Assembly: GCA_022661535.1 (NCBI GenBank)
Contig: JAKULF010000003.1
Location: 2,542,001-2,606,000 of the forward strand
Source: Eutypa lata
Lineage: Eukaryota; Ascomycota; Sordariomycetes; Xylariales; Diatrypaceae
Reading direction: 5' to 3'
Length of the DNA: 64,000 bases
Position numbers and translations under genes: made by a program. Positions 46,257 to 58,900 of the stretch are shown here, in pieces. Position 1 is the first letter of the stretch; each line of letters begins with the position of its first letter. Under the pieces are notes generated by a model. That model saw only the letters and a program-made list of their open reading frames with translations. It did not search any database and had not been told where the DNA came from.

Positions 46257-46784
46257 AATGACCGTAATCCCGGGTTTGCGGGGAAGTAGGATTGAATTTA
46301 ACTGAACAGAGTAGTTATCTGTTATTAAATAGTTAGGCCTGACGAGCTGACCCTAACGGCTTGTTAAGAAAGAGAAAATAGAAAAAAAACCTCATCAATA
46401 GATAGTAAGGAGCAATAATGCGACAATGTGAGAACTGCGATCCCTAGTAATGTCGTCACTCCCGAGGTCCCCAAGCCCTGGACTGACGGGACGGAGCATC
46501 CGGCAACTGTACGAAGTACATTAGGTAGGTACCTAAACTCTTGGCTCTCGACCTCGTTAGGTATGGTGGATAATCCTCGGACAAATGGTGTTAGGACTCA
46601 AGGCGGACTCATCAAAAACCGCTAAGGCCGATTCGGAAACGCTCAATCAATTCTCGGGATAGGATAGAGCATTGAGTTGAGCATTATTTTGACAACCAAC
46701 TTCACCAGCTCTTTCAGAACTGTCAATACCTTTAACAACCCCACGAATTATCCACCTCAAGGCCAATTCGCCAATACCGCCAAC
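46257..46784. promoter_or_regulatory. Divergent promoter region MTP18 homologue / ATP19
   Basis: 528 bp between two nuclear genes for mitochondrial proteins, so joint regulation is plausible. It contains AGGTAGGTACCT at about 46523-46534. No defined element can be proven. Confidence 0.4.
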
Positions 46785-47164
46785 ATGGTTCAGATGTACA
46801 CTGTCCTCGGCCGCCAGGTCGGCTCTCACTACGTTAGTCGCTCTCCAGACCATTCGAAGGGGCATCTGCTACTGCTGTCTAGAAAGGCCTCCCAGTTCCC
46901 ATACTGACTGTTATTGTTCTCTAGCTCGCTATGGGCGTCCTCGGTGCCCTGTTCGGTGGTAGTTATATGGCCCTCGGTGGTTCCAGCAAGAAGACCGCTA
47001 CTCAGACACCTCCCATCAACGCATCCAGCTCCGACGAGGCCGACTTCATCCAGTGCGCAACCCCGCCCATATACTTTAAACGCCGATTCTATACTGACTA
47101 ACGGGTAAATAGGAACTTTTTGAAACAAGCGGACCAGGATGAGAAAGACAAGGCGAAGCACTAG
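46785..47164 (+). CDS. ATP19: Mitochondrial ATP synthase subunit k (Atp19)
   Basis: Exons are 46785-46832, 46925-47052 and 47113-47164, giving 75 residues. It is a small inner-membrane subunit linked to F1Fo dimers. The sequence shows the family start 'MVQMYTVLGRQVGSHY', one membrane segment ('LAMGVLGALFGGSYMAL'), then 'QTPPINASSSDEADFIQNFL' and a charged C-terminus ending KH. Introns start GTTAGT and GTGCGC and end CTAG and ATAG. The second has a CTGACTAAC branch region. The short first exon and 50-90-bp introns explain why no single long open frame is visible. Length is normal for the family. Confidence 0.93.
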
Positions 47165-47427
47165 GTCAAGCGTAGGAGGGAGGGACTGCGATATTTTTTT
47201 GACCCTGCCAGATGGTCAATTGTACATTTAGAGATGGTCACAACAATCAAGAGCGGCGCAACTGCCAGCATGCATTGAATCTGAATTGAGATTCCCCAAA
47301 TCTTTCTAAAAAGCTATGGGAAAAGAGGCCGCGCCACCGGCTCAGACACGTGCGTGATTACTGAGTATGCGGCTCCCAGCTTAGACCCGCGACTTTTGTG
47401 TGCGAGAGCCCTTTCCAGTATTCAACA

Positions 47428-48307
47428 TCACCATGGGATTTGTCCGAAGTTTCCCTTCTCGAGTCCCCAAAACGTGCCGGACAGGATTTCACCCCGCCTC
47501 GATCCTAATAATCTCGCAGTCACCGCCGCTCCCTCGACGGGATCTTTGAAGCCCTTGAAACCATTTAAACCCGTCTTGCAGTAACCAGGACAAACTGCCC
47601 AGAAAGTGACACGATCCTTCTCGTCAGCCACTTCCCTTAATTCTTCGTTTCGAAACTCAATGGTCGCGAGGTTAAGAGCTGCTTTGGAGCAGCCGTATAG
47701 CCAGTGCTCTGGAGGAGGCAACTATTCAAATGCTTTAGCCCCTGATCAATGGGTGTCTTCCCTACGATGGTATCATACCCCATTAGCCTTGTTCTTCGCT
47801 AAGCTGCCTCGGGTACTAGAGACCATGATCACTCTTCCCCATTCGGCCTTGCGGAGGAGAGGCATAAACGCTTTAGTGACTAAGACATTAGACGTGAGAA
47901 GGCAGTCGAAACCTTCAGCCCAGTTCTTCCTGATATCCGTAGGATCGTCCGAGTTGGGCAACGTGATCGCCCCAGCGTTGTTGATCAGAACTAAGTCGTT
48001 CTTGTCAATTTTACTTTTCGCGGTGTAGCTGAGAAACTAGTTAGCTATGCTTACCGTCTAACCGTCCATACTTCTTGGTAACTTGGTCCACAGCTGATTT
48101 GATGCTACTGTCATCAGTGGTGGTTATCTCAAGCGGCTCGATGGTTCCCGGTACCCCTAGGTGCTTCAGTCTCGCGATAGGCTCTGCTGCTTTTGCTGCG
48201 GACCGACAGCCTAGCAGAATAGTGGCGTCAGCTATCTGTTTAGCCAAAACCTCAACTGTGCCGTATCCAATACCACGATTACCACCGGTTACAAGTATGA
48301 TTGTCAT
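47428..48307 (-). CDS. Short-chain dehydrogenase/reductase (SDR)
   Basis: Exons on the minus strand are 48307-48055, 47990-47779 and 47721-47428, giving 252 residues. The classical SDR Rossmann fold is seen: cofactor motif TGGNRGIG (~8-15), then 'LGCRS', where the Arg suggests NADP(H). 'LINNAG' follows the first junction, with 'VIMVSSTRGS' (Ser of the triad) and 'YGCSK' (Tyr and Lys of the triad) downstream. The C-terminal 'VCPGYCKTGLNG' is the usual PG loop. Intron 1 (64 bp) was set so that 'GRLD' joins 'VLINNAG'. Intron 2 (57 bp) starts GTATGA and ends AATAG. No targeting signal. Substrate unknown. It is convergent with ATP19 and its other neighbours are unrelated. Confidence 0.88.
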
Positions 48308-50025
48308 TGTAATGTGTGACAAATGAAAGGTTTGGATGAGTGGTATGTGCTTCTACTCACATTGTTGATGCTGCGTGAGGATGATCCATTGCCTCTTTTT
48401 ATACTTGATCTATAAGCATGCCTCTTCTGTCTCTAAAGAGAGCATGTGGTACGCTCCCGGATTTAGCTTCTCCGATATAAATCCCGAGAGGACTTAAACA
48501 CTTCGTAAACCCTTACGCCCGCTGGTTCATTGTCTTCTTGCTGACCAATGCAATGCCCATTGCTCTATTCAATCGAGATTGATCGCATTCTGCCCTATGT
48601 ATAGTTTTCGAACTGGCAAACGTTCGAATTGCTAACCCCCACTTTGTAGGACACGGGGTAGCACCAAGTACGATTAATGCTCCCATGTGAGCACGCAAAA
48701 TATGCCAGAAGGTATGCATGGCACTAGAACTAGGAGAAACCTAGTGAGGGAAGTCATCGATATTGTCTCTAGACTAACACTACTGCCGTGGAGGACAGAA
48801 CACCTTATAGTATTGGTCTAGTTATACATATTTCAAGCATCGGGTATGATCAATTATCGCAACTGTAACAGACAAGTTGATCTCCTCGGCCACTAAGAAT
48901 ATATCAGCAGCTCAACGCGCCCCCTATCCAAGCAGATCCAGATGTCATACGCCGCGGTGAAAGAGACTCTTTCTAAGACTCACCCCATCAACAGCCTTTA
49001 TAGAAAAGCGAATATCTAATATCTAGGTATGTTTTTTTAACATCATCGACTTGCTATTCTCGCAACCAAGACATTTACTTACCTACCCAGCGTTAGCCGC
49101 AGTGCGGTGAGACTCTGTAGGAAAGGCCTACCTACATTCCAGAGACGACACCGAGGTTCGGAGTCCTAGAGCAGTGCGTCTAACTCCTTAGTTAGGCTAT
49201 ATCAAACTCTTAAGTCGAGCTCCAGAGAGCGCTCTTATCCAGCGGAAACTAAGAAGCCTACTATTACGGTATTACCTCACTTATGTAATCACTTCTCGAT
49301 TGTTCCCTGGCTGCCCAAGCTTCAGCTTCGGAAAAACAGGGCAAACTATCCTGTAGGTAGGTCGTCTCTGAAAGGCACAACTAAAGGCGGAACGGAACCT
49401 CCTGGCTAGCTGGTTTGGCGAGGACGAGGCGAAAGCTGTCCACAGAAATAGCCGTGCGCCGAGTCAGCGAGCCTCGGGCCGCCTTTTTGGCGTATGTTTG
49501 TCCCGGGTTGCGTATGCCGAGGTTGTTATAAGTAAGAGAAAATATGCCAATATCCTAGGTGAGGCAAAGAGTTTAGGTTTACTATATGTAGTAGTTTCTC
49601 CCTCACTAAATGGTATGCTACTAGGGTCTAACTACCTGCTAAGGTATGCCTGACAGCCAGTGGGTCATCAAGATTCAGTTCGTTGGTTAGTAGTAACCAC
49701 ATAAATAAAGTTTTCGTAGCGTTCGTCCACCGAGTCAATGGATGCATAGCAGCAGCGTGACAGAGTTTAGCCCAGAGCAATCTAGGAGTCAGCTCCGGGC
49801 AGATGCCCCCTATGACAGGGGCGGATCAGAACTCCTTCGACTCTTCTTTTCTGAAAATACAAATCTTGCTAAGTATGAGCGGAATCATGAAGGTTCTATA
49901 AGATAGTCTCCTTGCATCAGATCATATATCTTATTCTCATAATTCACCATCTCGTGATTGGGATGGCGGCTACGAGTGTTTTTTTTGAGATATAATAGAC
50001 CGTCATCAATGTCCAGGATTGTCAA
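48308..50025. other. Intergenic region between divergent genes (1.7 kb)
   Basis: No supported gene. The stretch around 49150-49235 has a tRNA-like hairpin (CTAAC/GTTAG) but no matching box B at the right distance, so no tRNA is called. Confidence 0.5.
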
Positions 50026-51619
50026 ATGCCTCATTTGACGCCCACGACACGGTCGCTGATCCTATGGATTGCAACGTCAACTTCCATCATACTCTGTCTC
50101 TTCCGTCTCTGGTTGCGAAAATGGAGAGGCCAGCAGTTCATCCAGGGGGACTACTGGATCGCCCTCGCCATACCGTTCATGGCTTTGAATGCGGGCTCTG
50201 ATTTTTATGTCAACGTACATTACACGCCCCTCGAATCGCTGGGAAAAGGTAGGTTCAAGTGCCGAAGAAAGTCATAGGGAGAGAGAGAGAGAACATTTGA
50301 TTTAGCCCTAAGTCGAAAGTAGATGCTGACAATGTCTTTCCTAAATCAAGGGCAAGGCACGGCCCAGGATGCGTTAGCGATGTTAACACCCCAGCAAAGG
50401 ACCCGGCTGGATATAGCTACCAGGCTGGATATGACACATCGGGTCGCTTTGTGTGTTCTGTACGAAAGAAAAAAAACTCTTTGTCGAGTATTAAATCTCT
50501 TGGGTGGTCTGGGCTAATGTAAACTCCAGACTATGGTGTCTAAAGCTAGCCGTTCTTGATCTACTAAGAAACCTACTGCAGAGACTCTGGTATTATCGCC
50601 AGCTCTTCAATATTTTATACTGCATCCTGGGCACTACATTCATCGCGGCCCTTGTGACCGTCTTCTTGGAATGTAAACCCTTGGGTCAATATTGGCAGAA
50701 CAATCTTGATTTCGGTGCTTGGTAAGACTGATGAAGATTGGAGCCCCCTTACGTGTATGTATGGCCGCTGACTTTCTGATAGCAAGAAGCCGGACATCTG
50801 GCTCACTATATATGGTTAGTGCATTCGCCTTGCTTCACCCGGCAAAGATTTCTATGCGGGGAAGATGGTAGGTATAGCATCCGTTCTAACGCCCTCTACC
50901 TAGAATGTGGAAACATCCTGACAGACTCGATTCTGTTAATCATCCCGTTTCCTATCATATTTAAGGCCAACATACCCACCACGAAACGGGTTCGGCTCTC
51001 GTTGGTGTTCGGGCTGGGCCTCTTCCTAGTCGGCGTCAACATCATCCGATTATACCGAGGCCTCCATCCCTGGGATACCTACTCCTACGGACGACTACTC
51101 TGGAGCTCGGTCGAGATGACCGTCGCCACCGTCGTGGCCACGTCGCCGACCATCTACATCCTAGCACGGCCTTCGTTCCACGGGAAACGCGACGAAGAGA
51201 AGGCCGCTTCCGAGAGGAGGAAGAGGCAAGACAGCTCGGCGCCGAGTTGGTCCAAGTCAGAAGTTGTGTTCAGGGGAGGAGATGCGGCTCGACGAAGGTG
51301 GAGTGGCCTACCGAGGACACCCTCAATGGCGCATTGTCGACCGGGTCGGCGGCCACCACCAGCTCCCTCGGTAATGTGCCATGATAGCTGGGGCTACGGG
51401 CCCTGGAGCGGAGGACATCAGTATTTTGACACGCGTATCACCAGCGGCATGCAGAGTAGACGGTCGGTAGATGACGATGAAGATAACCGCGCGGGCGGTG
51501 GCATCATGGTCGAGACGGTGGTCCAGCTGGACGTGGAGGATATCTCTGAGATGCCCGAGTTGGCGAGTATCATGACGCCTCCCCCCATGGTAAAACTTGA
51601 TACTACTACCCTGGTATAA
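50026..51619 (+). CDS. Rhodopsin-domain (Pth11-like, no CFEM) seven-helix membrane protein
   Basis: Best model exons are 50026-50248, 50351-50459, 50530-50721, 50783-50814 and 50904-51619, giving 423 residues. Helices are visible in order: 'SLILWIATSTSIILCLFRLWL', 'GDYWIALAIPFMALNAG', 'LWCLKLAVLDLLRN', 'LFNILYCILGTTFIAALVTVFLEC', 'NILTDSILLIIPFPIIFKA', 'LSLVFGLGLFLVGVNIIRLY', and 'SSVEMTVATVVATSPTIYILA'. The order and the 'LECKPLGQYW' loop match the fungal rhodopsin-domain family (putative receptors/sensors). There is no N-terminal CFEM domain. The cytoplasmic tail (~265-423) is charged with many Arg/Ser. The first intron uses an AAG acceptor and the fourth exon is only 32 bp, so the model is less sure around 50250-50910 than at the ends. 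Function unknown. Confidence 0.72.
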
Positions 51620-52304
51620 TTCGTTTTTGATAATATAAATAATTATAGAAAGGATATTGGACTCCTCCAGTGGTGATGACTTGGACAAGATGTTATAGAA
51701 TTCCCAGACTTGTCTAACACCAATGTTGGCCAATATATACTTAACACACGTCGGGGAAATATCATGACTTTATATCAAATGGGGTATGCAAGTTGGCAAG
51801 GTGGGTGTTCTGAGCATGGATACTTATTCACCTACTCTGTTTCATTGTTAAGAAGATTAAACCAGTGCTCTTTACCGTATGCATATAATTTTATCCAAAT
51901 GAATAGATGCCTCACTTGTGAATATTCTACGTTGTAGGCAAATTGGTCAAACCCCTAATTTGGAGATAGATAACCTGAGTGCTTAATTGAATTTGGCATA
52001 TTACGTCATAGCAGCTTTAATAATCTTACATAACTACCATTTAAAACGTCCAATTGTCTAAAATAATATGCTTAAATGCATATTGTAACTGGTGGGTTTC
52101 CGTTTCCTTATCGGCATAACCAACTACTGACGGCGTTAGCTTTATCGCCGTTCCTTGCATCATAATGTACTGTAGAATGGGATAATCCCATCCCACTTGA
52201 ACCCCTTCGTACCACATGTGGCAGCCCCGTCAGCCTTACTACGTAGTCTTCTTCTATTTTAAAAATACCCTCGTCCCGGCGGACAATGTGACGATAGCCT
52301 CAAC
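51620..52304. other. Intergenic region upstream of DDB1
   Basis: AT-rich, then GC-richer promoter-like sequence from 52120. It includes two CCCATCC-like elements around 52185-52200. No gene seen. Confidence 0.5.
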
Positions 52305-55300
52305 ATGGCCTACGTAGCGCCTATACACAGGCCGAACAGCGTCCGGCACGCGTTACGTATCAGCTTGTTTCCTAAGGAGGAAGACTGCTTGGTTCTTGCG
52401 TAAGTATGCATAGTGCCAGATGTGTTTCCGGGGCGGGAACCTGGGGGAATAACATGCTGAATTGACATAAGAGCTGACCTCAGGTAGCAAGGCTAATCGA
52501 TTAGAGATATGGAAGCTACAAGAAACTGGCGCCTTGGCGCTCACGACGTCGAGGGTAATCAACGGCACGATAGCTATGCTGCAAAAGCTGCGTCCTCGAG
52601 ATGCTGAGACTGATATCCTTTTCGTCGGGACCGATAGGTTTCAATACTTCACGGTCGGATGGGATGCGAGCAAAGAGACTCTAGAGACGATCGATTCCTT
52701 CTACGATATCGACGAGAAGCACATGCGAGATTCACAGAGCCAGGACAAATGTATCGTCGATCCTACGGGTCGGTTTATGGTGGCTCTCCTCTGGGAGGGC
52801 GTGTTGAACGTACTTCGCATGTTCACCATCAAGAGCAAGAAGAAGAAAATAGATTGGATGGACCAGATCCGCATCTCGGAGCTATTTGTCAAGTCCGCGA
52901 CCTTCTTGCACGCGGAAACCGGCCACCCTAAACTTGCCCTCCTCTACCAAACCAGAACCGATATCCCCGACTCCAAGCTAGTCACATACCGATTGACGGT
53001 CGATGACAAGAACACCCAGGTCTCCCGCTTTGAGCAGCGGGACCAGATAGACCGGGAGGATATCGAAGATCCCGGTGCTGCTATGCTGATACCTGTCGGC
53101 AAAGGCGAAGAAGACCAGAAGCGCTACATAATACGAAACGCAGAACACGCCCGAGCCCAACTAGGTGGCCTCATTGTGGTGGGCGAGACGAGGCTGGTCT
53201 ATTACGATGATGCGGCAAAAAAACGAGTGGATGTTCCCCTCAAGGAAGCTTCTATCTTCGTGGCATGGGCGGAGTACGACGTCTCCCACTACTTTGTCGG
53301 CGACGACTACGGGAACCTCTGGCTCTTAGAGATCCTCCTCGACGGTGCTATAGTCACTGGGATGGAAATGACGAAGATCGGCTTGACTTCGCGAGCCAGT
53401 AGCCTTGTTTACATGGGTAATAACACACTCTTCGTCGGATCGCACTACGGCGACTCCCAGCTGTTCCACACAGATCTTTCGTCCCGTTCTTTATCACAGA
53501 TCCAGACCTTGGCAAATATCGCGCCTATATTAGACTTCAATATCATGGACATGGGAAATCGCGAGGGCGAGGGACAGACAACAAATGAATACTCTTCCGG
53601 TCAAGCCCGGATTGTCACCGGCAGCGGTGTTCATAAAGACGGTTCTCTACGGAGTGTGAGGAGCGGTGTTGGTCTAGAGGATGTCGGGGTCCTCGGTGAC
53701 ATGGAAAATATACGTGCACTGTTTCCTATTCAGCCTGTAGGCTCGTCAAAACATGACACATTAATCGCCTCTTTCCTAACCGAGACGAGAATTTTCCACT
53801 TCTCCCCATCTGGAGACGTTGAGGAACTTGACGAGTACAAGGGCCTGACATTAGACGACCAGACACTATTAGCTCAAAACTTATCAAACGACCGACTACT
53901 TCAGATAACACAGTCGGGTGTCTTCCTCATTGATGCCGAAAGTGGTGTCTCTATCACGACTTGGAGGCCAGTCCAGGGACAAATCACCAATGCATCAGCG
54001 AATGACGAGTGGATTCTCATATCGGTTGACGGGAAGATTCTTTTATCACTGCAGATCGGACAGGATCTAGCACAGGTAGAATACAACGATCTAGAAGATA
54101 AAGACCAAGTCGCCTGTATACATTTACCCCCACAGTACCCCAGTATTGGGGTTGTCGGGTTCTGGAAATCGGGGACGATTTCAATCGTCGACTTAAAGAC
54201 GTTGGAACCGATCCACGGGGAGTCACTCCGGAGGAAAGATGACAATGCGTCAGTCCCTCGAGATATCGTACTTGCACAGATTCTACCACCAGAGTTGGCC
54301 GGGCCTACGTTATTTGTCTCAATGGAGGATGGGTTTGTTATCACGTATAACGTATCCAAATCAGACTACTCTTTATCGGGACGAAAAAGCGTCGTCCTCG
54401 GGACCCGACATGCGCGGTTGCAGCTACTTCCACGAGACAACGGTATCTACAACGTGTTTTCCACTAGCGAGCATCCGAGCTTGATATATGCCCAAGAAGG
54501 TAGGATTGTATATTCGGCAGTCACGGCGGACGATGCTACTTGTGTGTGTCTCTTTGATACTGAAGCGTTTCCGGACTCGATTATTGTCGCGACTGAGAAG
54601 GAGTTGAAGGTATCCGTGATCGATTCCGAGCGCCAGACCCACGTCCAGCCTCTTCCCATGGGGGAGACGGTTCGAAGAATAGCGTATTCTCGTAATGAGC
54701 GTGTCTTTGGTCTAGGATGTATCAAGCGAGAAGTGATTGATAACGAAGAGATCATCACCAGCTCCTTCAGGCTAGTGGACGAGGTTATCTTCAAGAACCT
54801 TGGTAGAGATTTCGTATTGGACAATTCGCCCCTGGAGATGGTCGAGGCGGTCATCCGGGCAGAATTGCCAGATTCGTATGGTAATCCCGCTGAGAGATTT
54901 CTTGTTGGTACGAGCTACCTAGATGAAGGTCAAAGTAGTATTGCCCCACAAGAGAACATCAGGGGCAGGATTTTAGTTCTCGGAATCGATAGCGATAGGA
55001 TGCCTTACCTTGTTACGAGCCGTAACCTCAAGGGTGCCTGCCGGTGCCTAGCAGTGGTGGAGGACAAGATTGTCGCAGCATTGGCTAAAACCGTTGTTAT
55101 GTACTCTTACAATGAAACGACAACGACGTCCGCAGACCTGAAGAAGATTGCTTCCTATCGACCGTCAACCTACCCCGTCGATCTCGCGGTCCACGGCAAC
55201 CTCGTCGCAGTGGCCGATCTGATGAAGTCGATGACGCTCGTGGAGTTCACGCCGGCGGCGGACGGCGCGCCAGCACGCCTAACCGAGGTGTCGAGACATT

Positions 55301-55954
55301 ACCAGGCTACATGGGCGACGGCCATCAGCCACGTCGATGGACCGTCGTGGCTCGAGGCCGACGCCCAGGGCAACCTGATGGTCCTCAGAAGAAACCAGGC
55401 CGGCGTCACTTTCGAGGACAAGCGGCGCATGGAGATCACGAGCGAGATGAACCTCGGCGAGATGGTAAACAAAATCCGCAAGGTCACGGTGGAGGCGGGC
55501 CCGAATGCTGTAGTCGTGCCCAGAGCGTTCCTTGGGACGGTAAGTGCTGCCTGACACCACCCCACTTGCGTGCACACGCACACACACACACGCACACACA
55601 TCTACACTAGGCGTAGAGATAGTATCCAGCTAACAAATTACTCTATTATTACAGGTTGAGGGAGGTGTCTACATGTTCGGGACGATCGCGGCCAGCTACC
55701 AGGACCTCCTGATCCGGTTCCAGACGAGGCTTGCGGATGTGGTGGAGAACACGGGCAACATCCTCTTCACGCAATACCGATCGTTCCGGAACGAGGAGAG
55801 AGAGTCGGACGGGCCGTTCCGGTTCGTCGACGGCGAGCTCCTAGAGCGGTTCCTAGACTTCGACGAGGAGAAGCAGGCGGAGGTCGTCGCGGGCCTCGGC
55901 CCGGACGTCGAGGCCATGCGGAACCTCGTGGAAGAACTGAAGAGGCTGCATTGA
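52305..55954 (+). CDS. DDB1: DDB1/UV-damaged DNA-binding protein 1 homologue (CPSF_A family)
   Basis: Exons are 52305-52399, 52488-55539 and 55655-55954, giving 1148 residues, the normal DDB1 length. DDB1 is the triple beta-propeller adaptor of CUL4 ubiquitin ligases and part of UV-DDB. The N-terminus 'MAYVAPIHRPNSVRHALR' with 'LVLAKANRLEIWKL' is typical. The middle has repeated propeller strands. The C-terminus contains 'GRILVLGID', 'LKGACRCLAVVEDKIVAAL', 'ADLMKSMTLVEF', 'WLEADAQGNLMVLRRN', 'MNLGEMVNKIRK', 'EGGVYMFGTIA' and 'DGELLERFLDF', all CPSF_A/DDB1 blocks. It is closer to DDB1 than to Cft1 or Rse1 in length and in these motifs. Intron 1 ends GTAG after a TCAGGTAG stretch. Intron 2 contains a (CA)n run at about 55574-55603. 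Confidence 0.93.
55574..55603. repeat. (CA)n microsatellite in DDB1 intron 2
   Basis: CA-rich run with CG interruptions, wholly intronic. Confidence 0.85.
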
Positions 55955-56709
55955 GAGATAGAATAACTTAGATGCCTTCTTCATCTTATAGCAATGATGA
56001 TGTGATGATGTAACGGACGGGGCATGACGACCGGGAGGAAAGGGAAATGGAGGGAAGTAAGGGTTAGAAAGTGCTTCGATTATGCTACCTATGTACCTAC
56101 CTGGTTCTCGGATCGCTGGGACTGGGTTTTAGTGATAGACAAGTGTAACTAGTTGTAGACTAAGTCAATATGAGACAAACAACTTTAGACAAAGGATGGT
56201 ATATTCCTCCTTGGTTATGTGATAACATAATAATAGCTCGGCATGTATAAAACTATTGACATGATTAAGGTAAGCCACCCCTATAGCCATAACTGCCATA
56301 TGAGAAAGTTATGAGTTACGTAAGCAATGAAATCAATCACCTGACTTACAACCCCAAATCAGTGCTTGCCGGCTCGGGTGGACCCGGCAGCAGTCAAGCA
56401 TTGACCAATCGTCTTAGGCCGATTTCATTTTTAGAGCTCCATCAGGCCTGACGCTGCCAGGCGCCAGGCTTTTTTAGCTGTTCGTTCATTGGGTGACAGT
56501 TTAACGTAGGACATTACCGAACCATCTTTGGGAATTTCGAAGGAAAAAGACCTCAAAGCTCTCGCCTCATACGACAAGAACAGCTAAAATTTAGGCACGC
56601 CCTTCCGAAACCCACGACCACCAATTGAGTCTTAACCCTTTCCCACTTTCCTCTCCGACCTCTGACTTCGACATTTTCTTTTTTTCCTTCTTTTTTCTTC
56701 TCTTTTTAA
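55955..56709. promoter_or_regulatory. DDB1 3' flank and RIP1 promoter with CCAAT boxes
   Basis: CCAAT occurs at 56405-56409 and, inverted, ATTGG at 56488-56492, about 300 and 220 bp upstream of the RIP1 start. Fungal respiratory genes are often controlled by the CCAAT-binding HAP complex, so these are candidate sites. A CT-rich leader runs directly up to the ATG. Confidence 0.4.
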
Positions 56710-57671
56710 ATGGCGCCTCTCACCATTGCGTCCCGCGCACTCGCGCGTGGCATCTCCCGATCCTCCTCCTGCCGTGTTCCCGCCGCCGCCGCCGCCCGCG
56801 CCTTCAGCACGACACCCCAACTCGATGCGGCTGGCTCGTATAGCAGCCCGTTCAAGGGCGAGACCAAGGGTAGCAAGATCCCCGACTTCAGCAAGTACAC
56901 CGGCGGCAACTACAACACGAACTTGCTCTTCCAGTACTTCATGGTCGGTACCATGGGCGCCATCACCGCCGCCGGTGCCAAGTCCACTGTCCAAGGTGCG
57001 TTTCCGTCTGTGCCTGTCTGTTCGGTTGGTCCGGTATAGAGAAGGAAAAAAAAGAGAAGGGTCAACGGATGGATGGATGGATGAATCGAGAACACGGACA
57101 TACGGCTTTACTGACTTTTCTTCTTCCGCTATCAGAATTCCTGAAGAACATGTCCGCTTCCGCCGATGTCTTGGCCATGGCTAAGGTCGAGGTCGACCTC
57201 AACGCCATCCCCGAGGGCAAGAACGTGATCATCAAGTGGCGAGGCAAGCCCGTCTTCATCCGACACCGAACGGACGGCGAGATCGAGGAGGCGAACAAGG
57301 TCGACGTCAAATCGTTAAGAGATCCCCAGGCCGATGAGGATCGTGTTCAGAAGGCCGACTGGCTCATCATGTTGGGTACGAAAAAATACCATACCCTCCT
57401 TCCCCCCTCCCCCATTCCCCTCTCGTCCTATCTCATTCCAGGTCTTAGGTATATAATCAGAGACTAACATCCACTAACTTCCGCTTCAGGTGTCTGCACG
57501 CATCTTGGTTGTGTCCCCATTGGCGAGGCCGGTGACTACGGCGGTTGGTTCTGCCCCTGCCACGGCTCTCACTACGATATCTCCGGCCGTATACGGAAAG
57601 GACCTGCTCCTCTCAACCTCGAGATCCCGGCATACGACTTTCCCGAAGAGGGCAAGCTGATCATCGGTTAA
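56710..57671 (+). CDS. RIP1: Rieske iron-sulfur subunit of the cytochrome bc1 complex
   Basis: Exons are 56710-56995, 57136-57375 and 57490-57671, giving 235 residues. It carries electrons from ubiquinol to cytochrome c1 in complex III. The Arg/Ala/Ser-rich N-terminus with no acids (~1-35) is a mitochondrial targeting peptide. '[21 protein letters not shown]' is the membrane anchor, and '[22 protein letters not shown]' the flexible hinge. The [2Fe-2S] ligands are in 'CTHLGCVP' and 'CPCHGSHYD'; the extra cysteine in each box forms the usual disulfide. The protein ends at 'EEGKLIIG', the normal C-terminus. Introns start GTGCGT and GTACGA, and all phases agree. Length is normal for fungi. Confidence 0.96.
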
Positions 57672-58900
57672 GCGTGCGCTCTGTTAAAAGGAAAAGAATA
57701 ATTTTATTAGACTGGGGGGAGAGGGGATTTACGGTGCTGGTTGGCTGGTGCATTGCATTTCCCCGTCTTCTCGTGAAACCCGGCCGGCAATATAGACAAA
57801 TGGGGGAAGGGGAAAGGGGGGCAAGATCGCGAAGGCTCACGGCAAAAGATATCTTTTTTTTTGTCTTTCTGCTACACTTTTTTTTGCTTGGCATTGCCCA
57901 ACATGTACAAATACACTATGTCAAGTGGGAGAGAAAGAAAAAAAAGAACAGTGGTTCCGTTTTCAAAAAAAGAAGAATACGTCATGATTACACGCCAGTT
58001 GTGTCCGATGAACTTAAGAGTGTGTTACAGGCATCTATCTGACTGGTTAATGATGCCGAGTCCAGGGGAATCCCTATCCGCCGTAGAACGGTCCTCTGCT
58101 ATATCCAAGGCATCCCCTTCGCGAGACTATTTTTGTTGACTTGCTTGTAGCGTGTGGTCTTCTAGCCGGATATAGTCGAGTCGAAATGCGCATTGTGTAT
58201 GTGTAGTCGACCTCGAGATTAAGATACTTAAAGGATGGGCACCGAACACAGCACTAACTTCACACCTATTCGAGCTTTTCAAGAAAGCAAAGGCTTGAAT
58301 AGCACCAGCAGTAGATCGCGCTAAGTGGCACATGCCATCTAAATGGTCTAGTTAGCCTATAATGTCCAACTACCACGTTGAAGGAGAAGCATTGGGGGAA
58401 CGTCAAGGCAGGACTACTACGCATACGCATTGCTACGTACGCTATGTATAACTAACTTGCTTATCAGGAAACTTCAGAAATCACACGGTGATGAAGGCAA
58501 GTTCGTTTGCTTACAGGTCATGAAAACATGAACTAGATTTTGTCATTAGTTAACTACATAATATTCCAAAAAGGTTCATCCCCCCGGCCATACATACTAT
58601 CTTGCCTCACCCCTTCCCAGAGAGCAAATCAATAAAGAACCCCTGACTGAAAAAGAAAGAAAAAAAAACTTCACGGTCTCAGTGTGTGTGCCCGCCCTGC
58701 CTCCCGATCTGAACACCTAACTAGCATAAGTCCTTATATTACAACCAGATTTACACGGGTTCACCGCTACTAGTCCCAGATACTAAACTCAATTAAAACT
58801 CTCTCCATTACCCCTCCTACATTCTAATCACCAAATAACTAACCTAATTAATTACCGTCCTGCCTGTCTGTCTGCACATCCCATCACTCCTCTCCTCCAT
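57672..58900. other. Intergenic region between convergent genes
   Basis: RIP1 3' flank and the 3' flank of the acidic secreted protein. T-rich and A-rich tracts near 57854-57985. No gene seen. Confidence 0.55.

Noticed and set aside
47995..48054. Very short intron (about 26 bp) in the SDR gene using an early CAG
   Set aside because: The phase does not fit. The 64-bp intron ending CTTAG gives 'GRLDVLINNAG' as in the family.
49150..49240. Possible tRNA with a CTAAC/GTTAG hairpin
   Set aside because: The hairpin loop is six bases, the D-arm lacks the usual GG and no proper box B follows.
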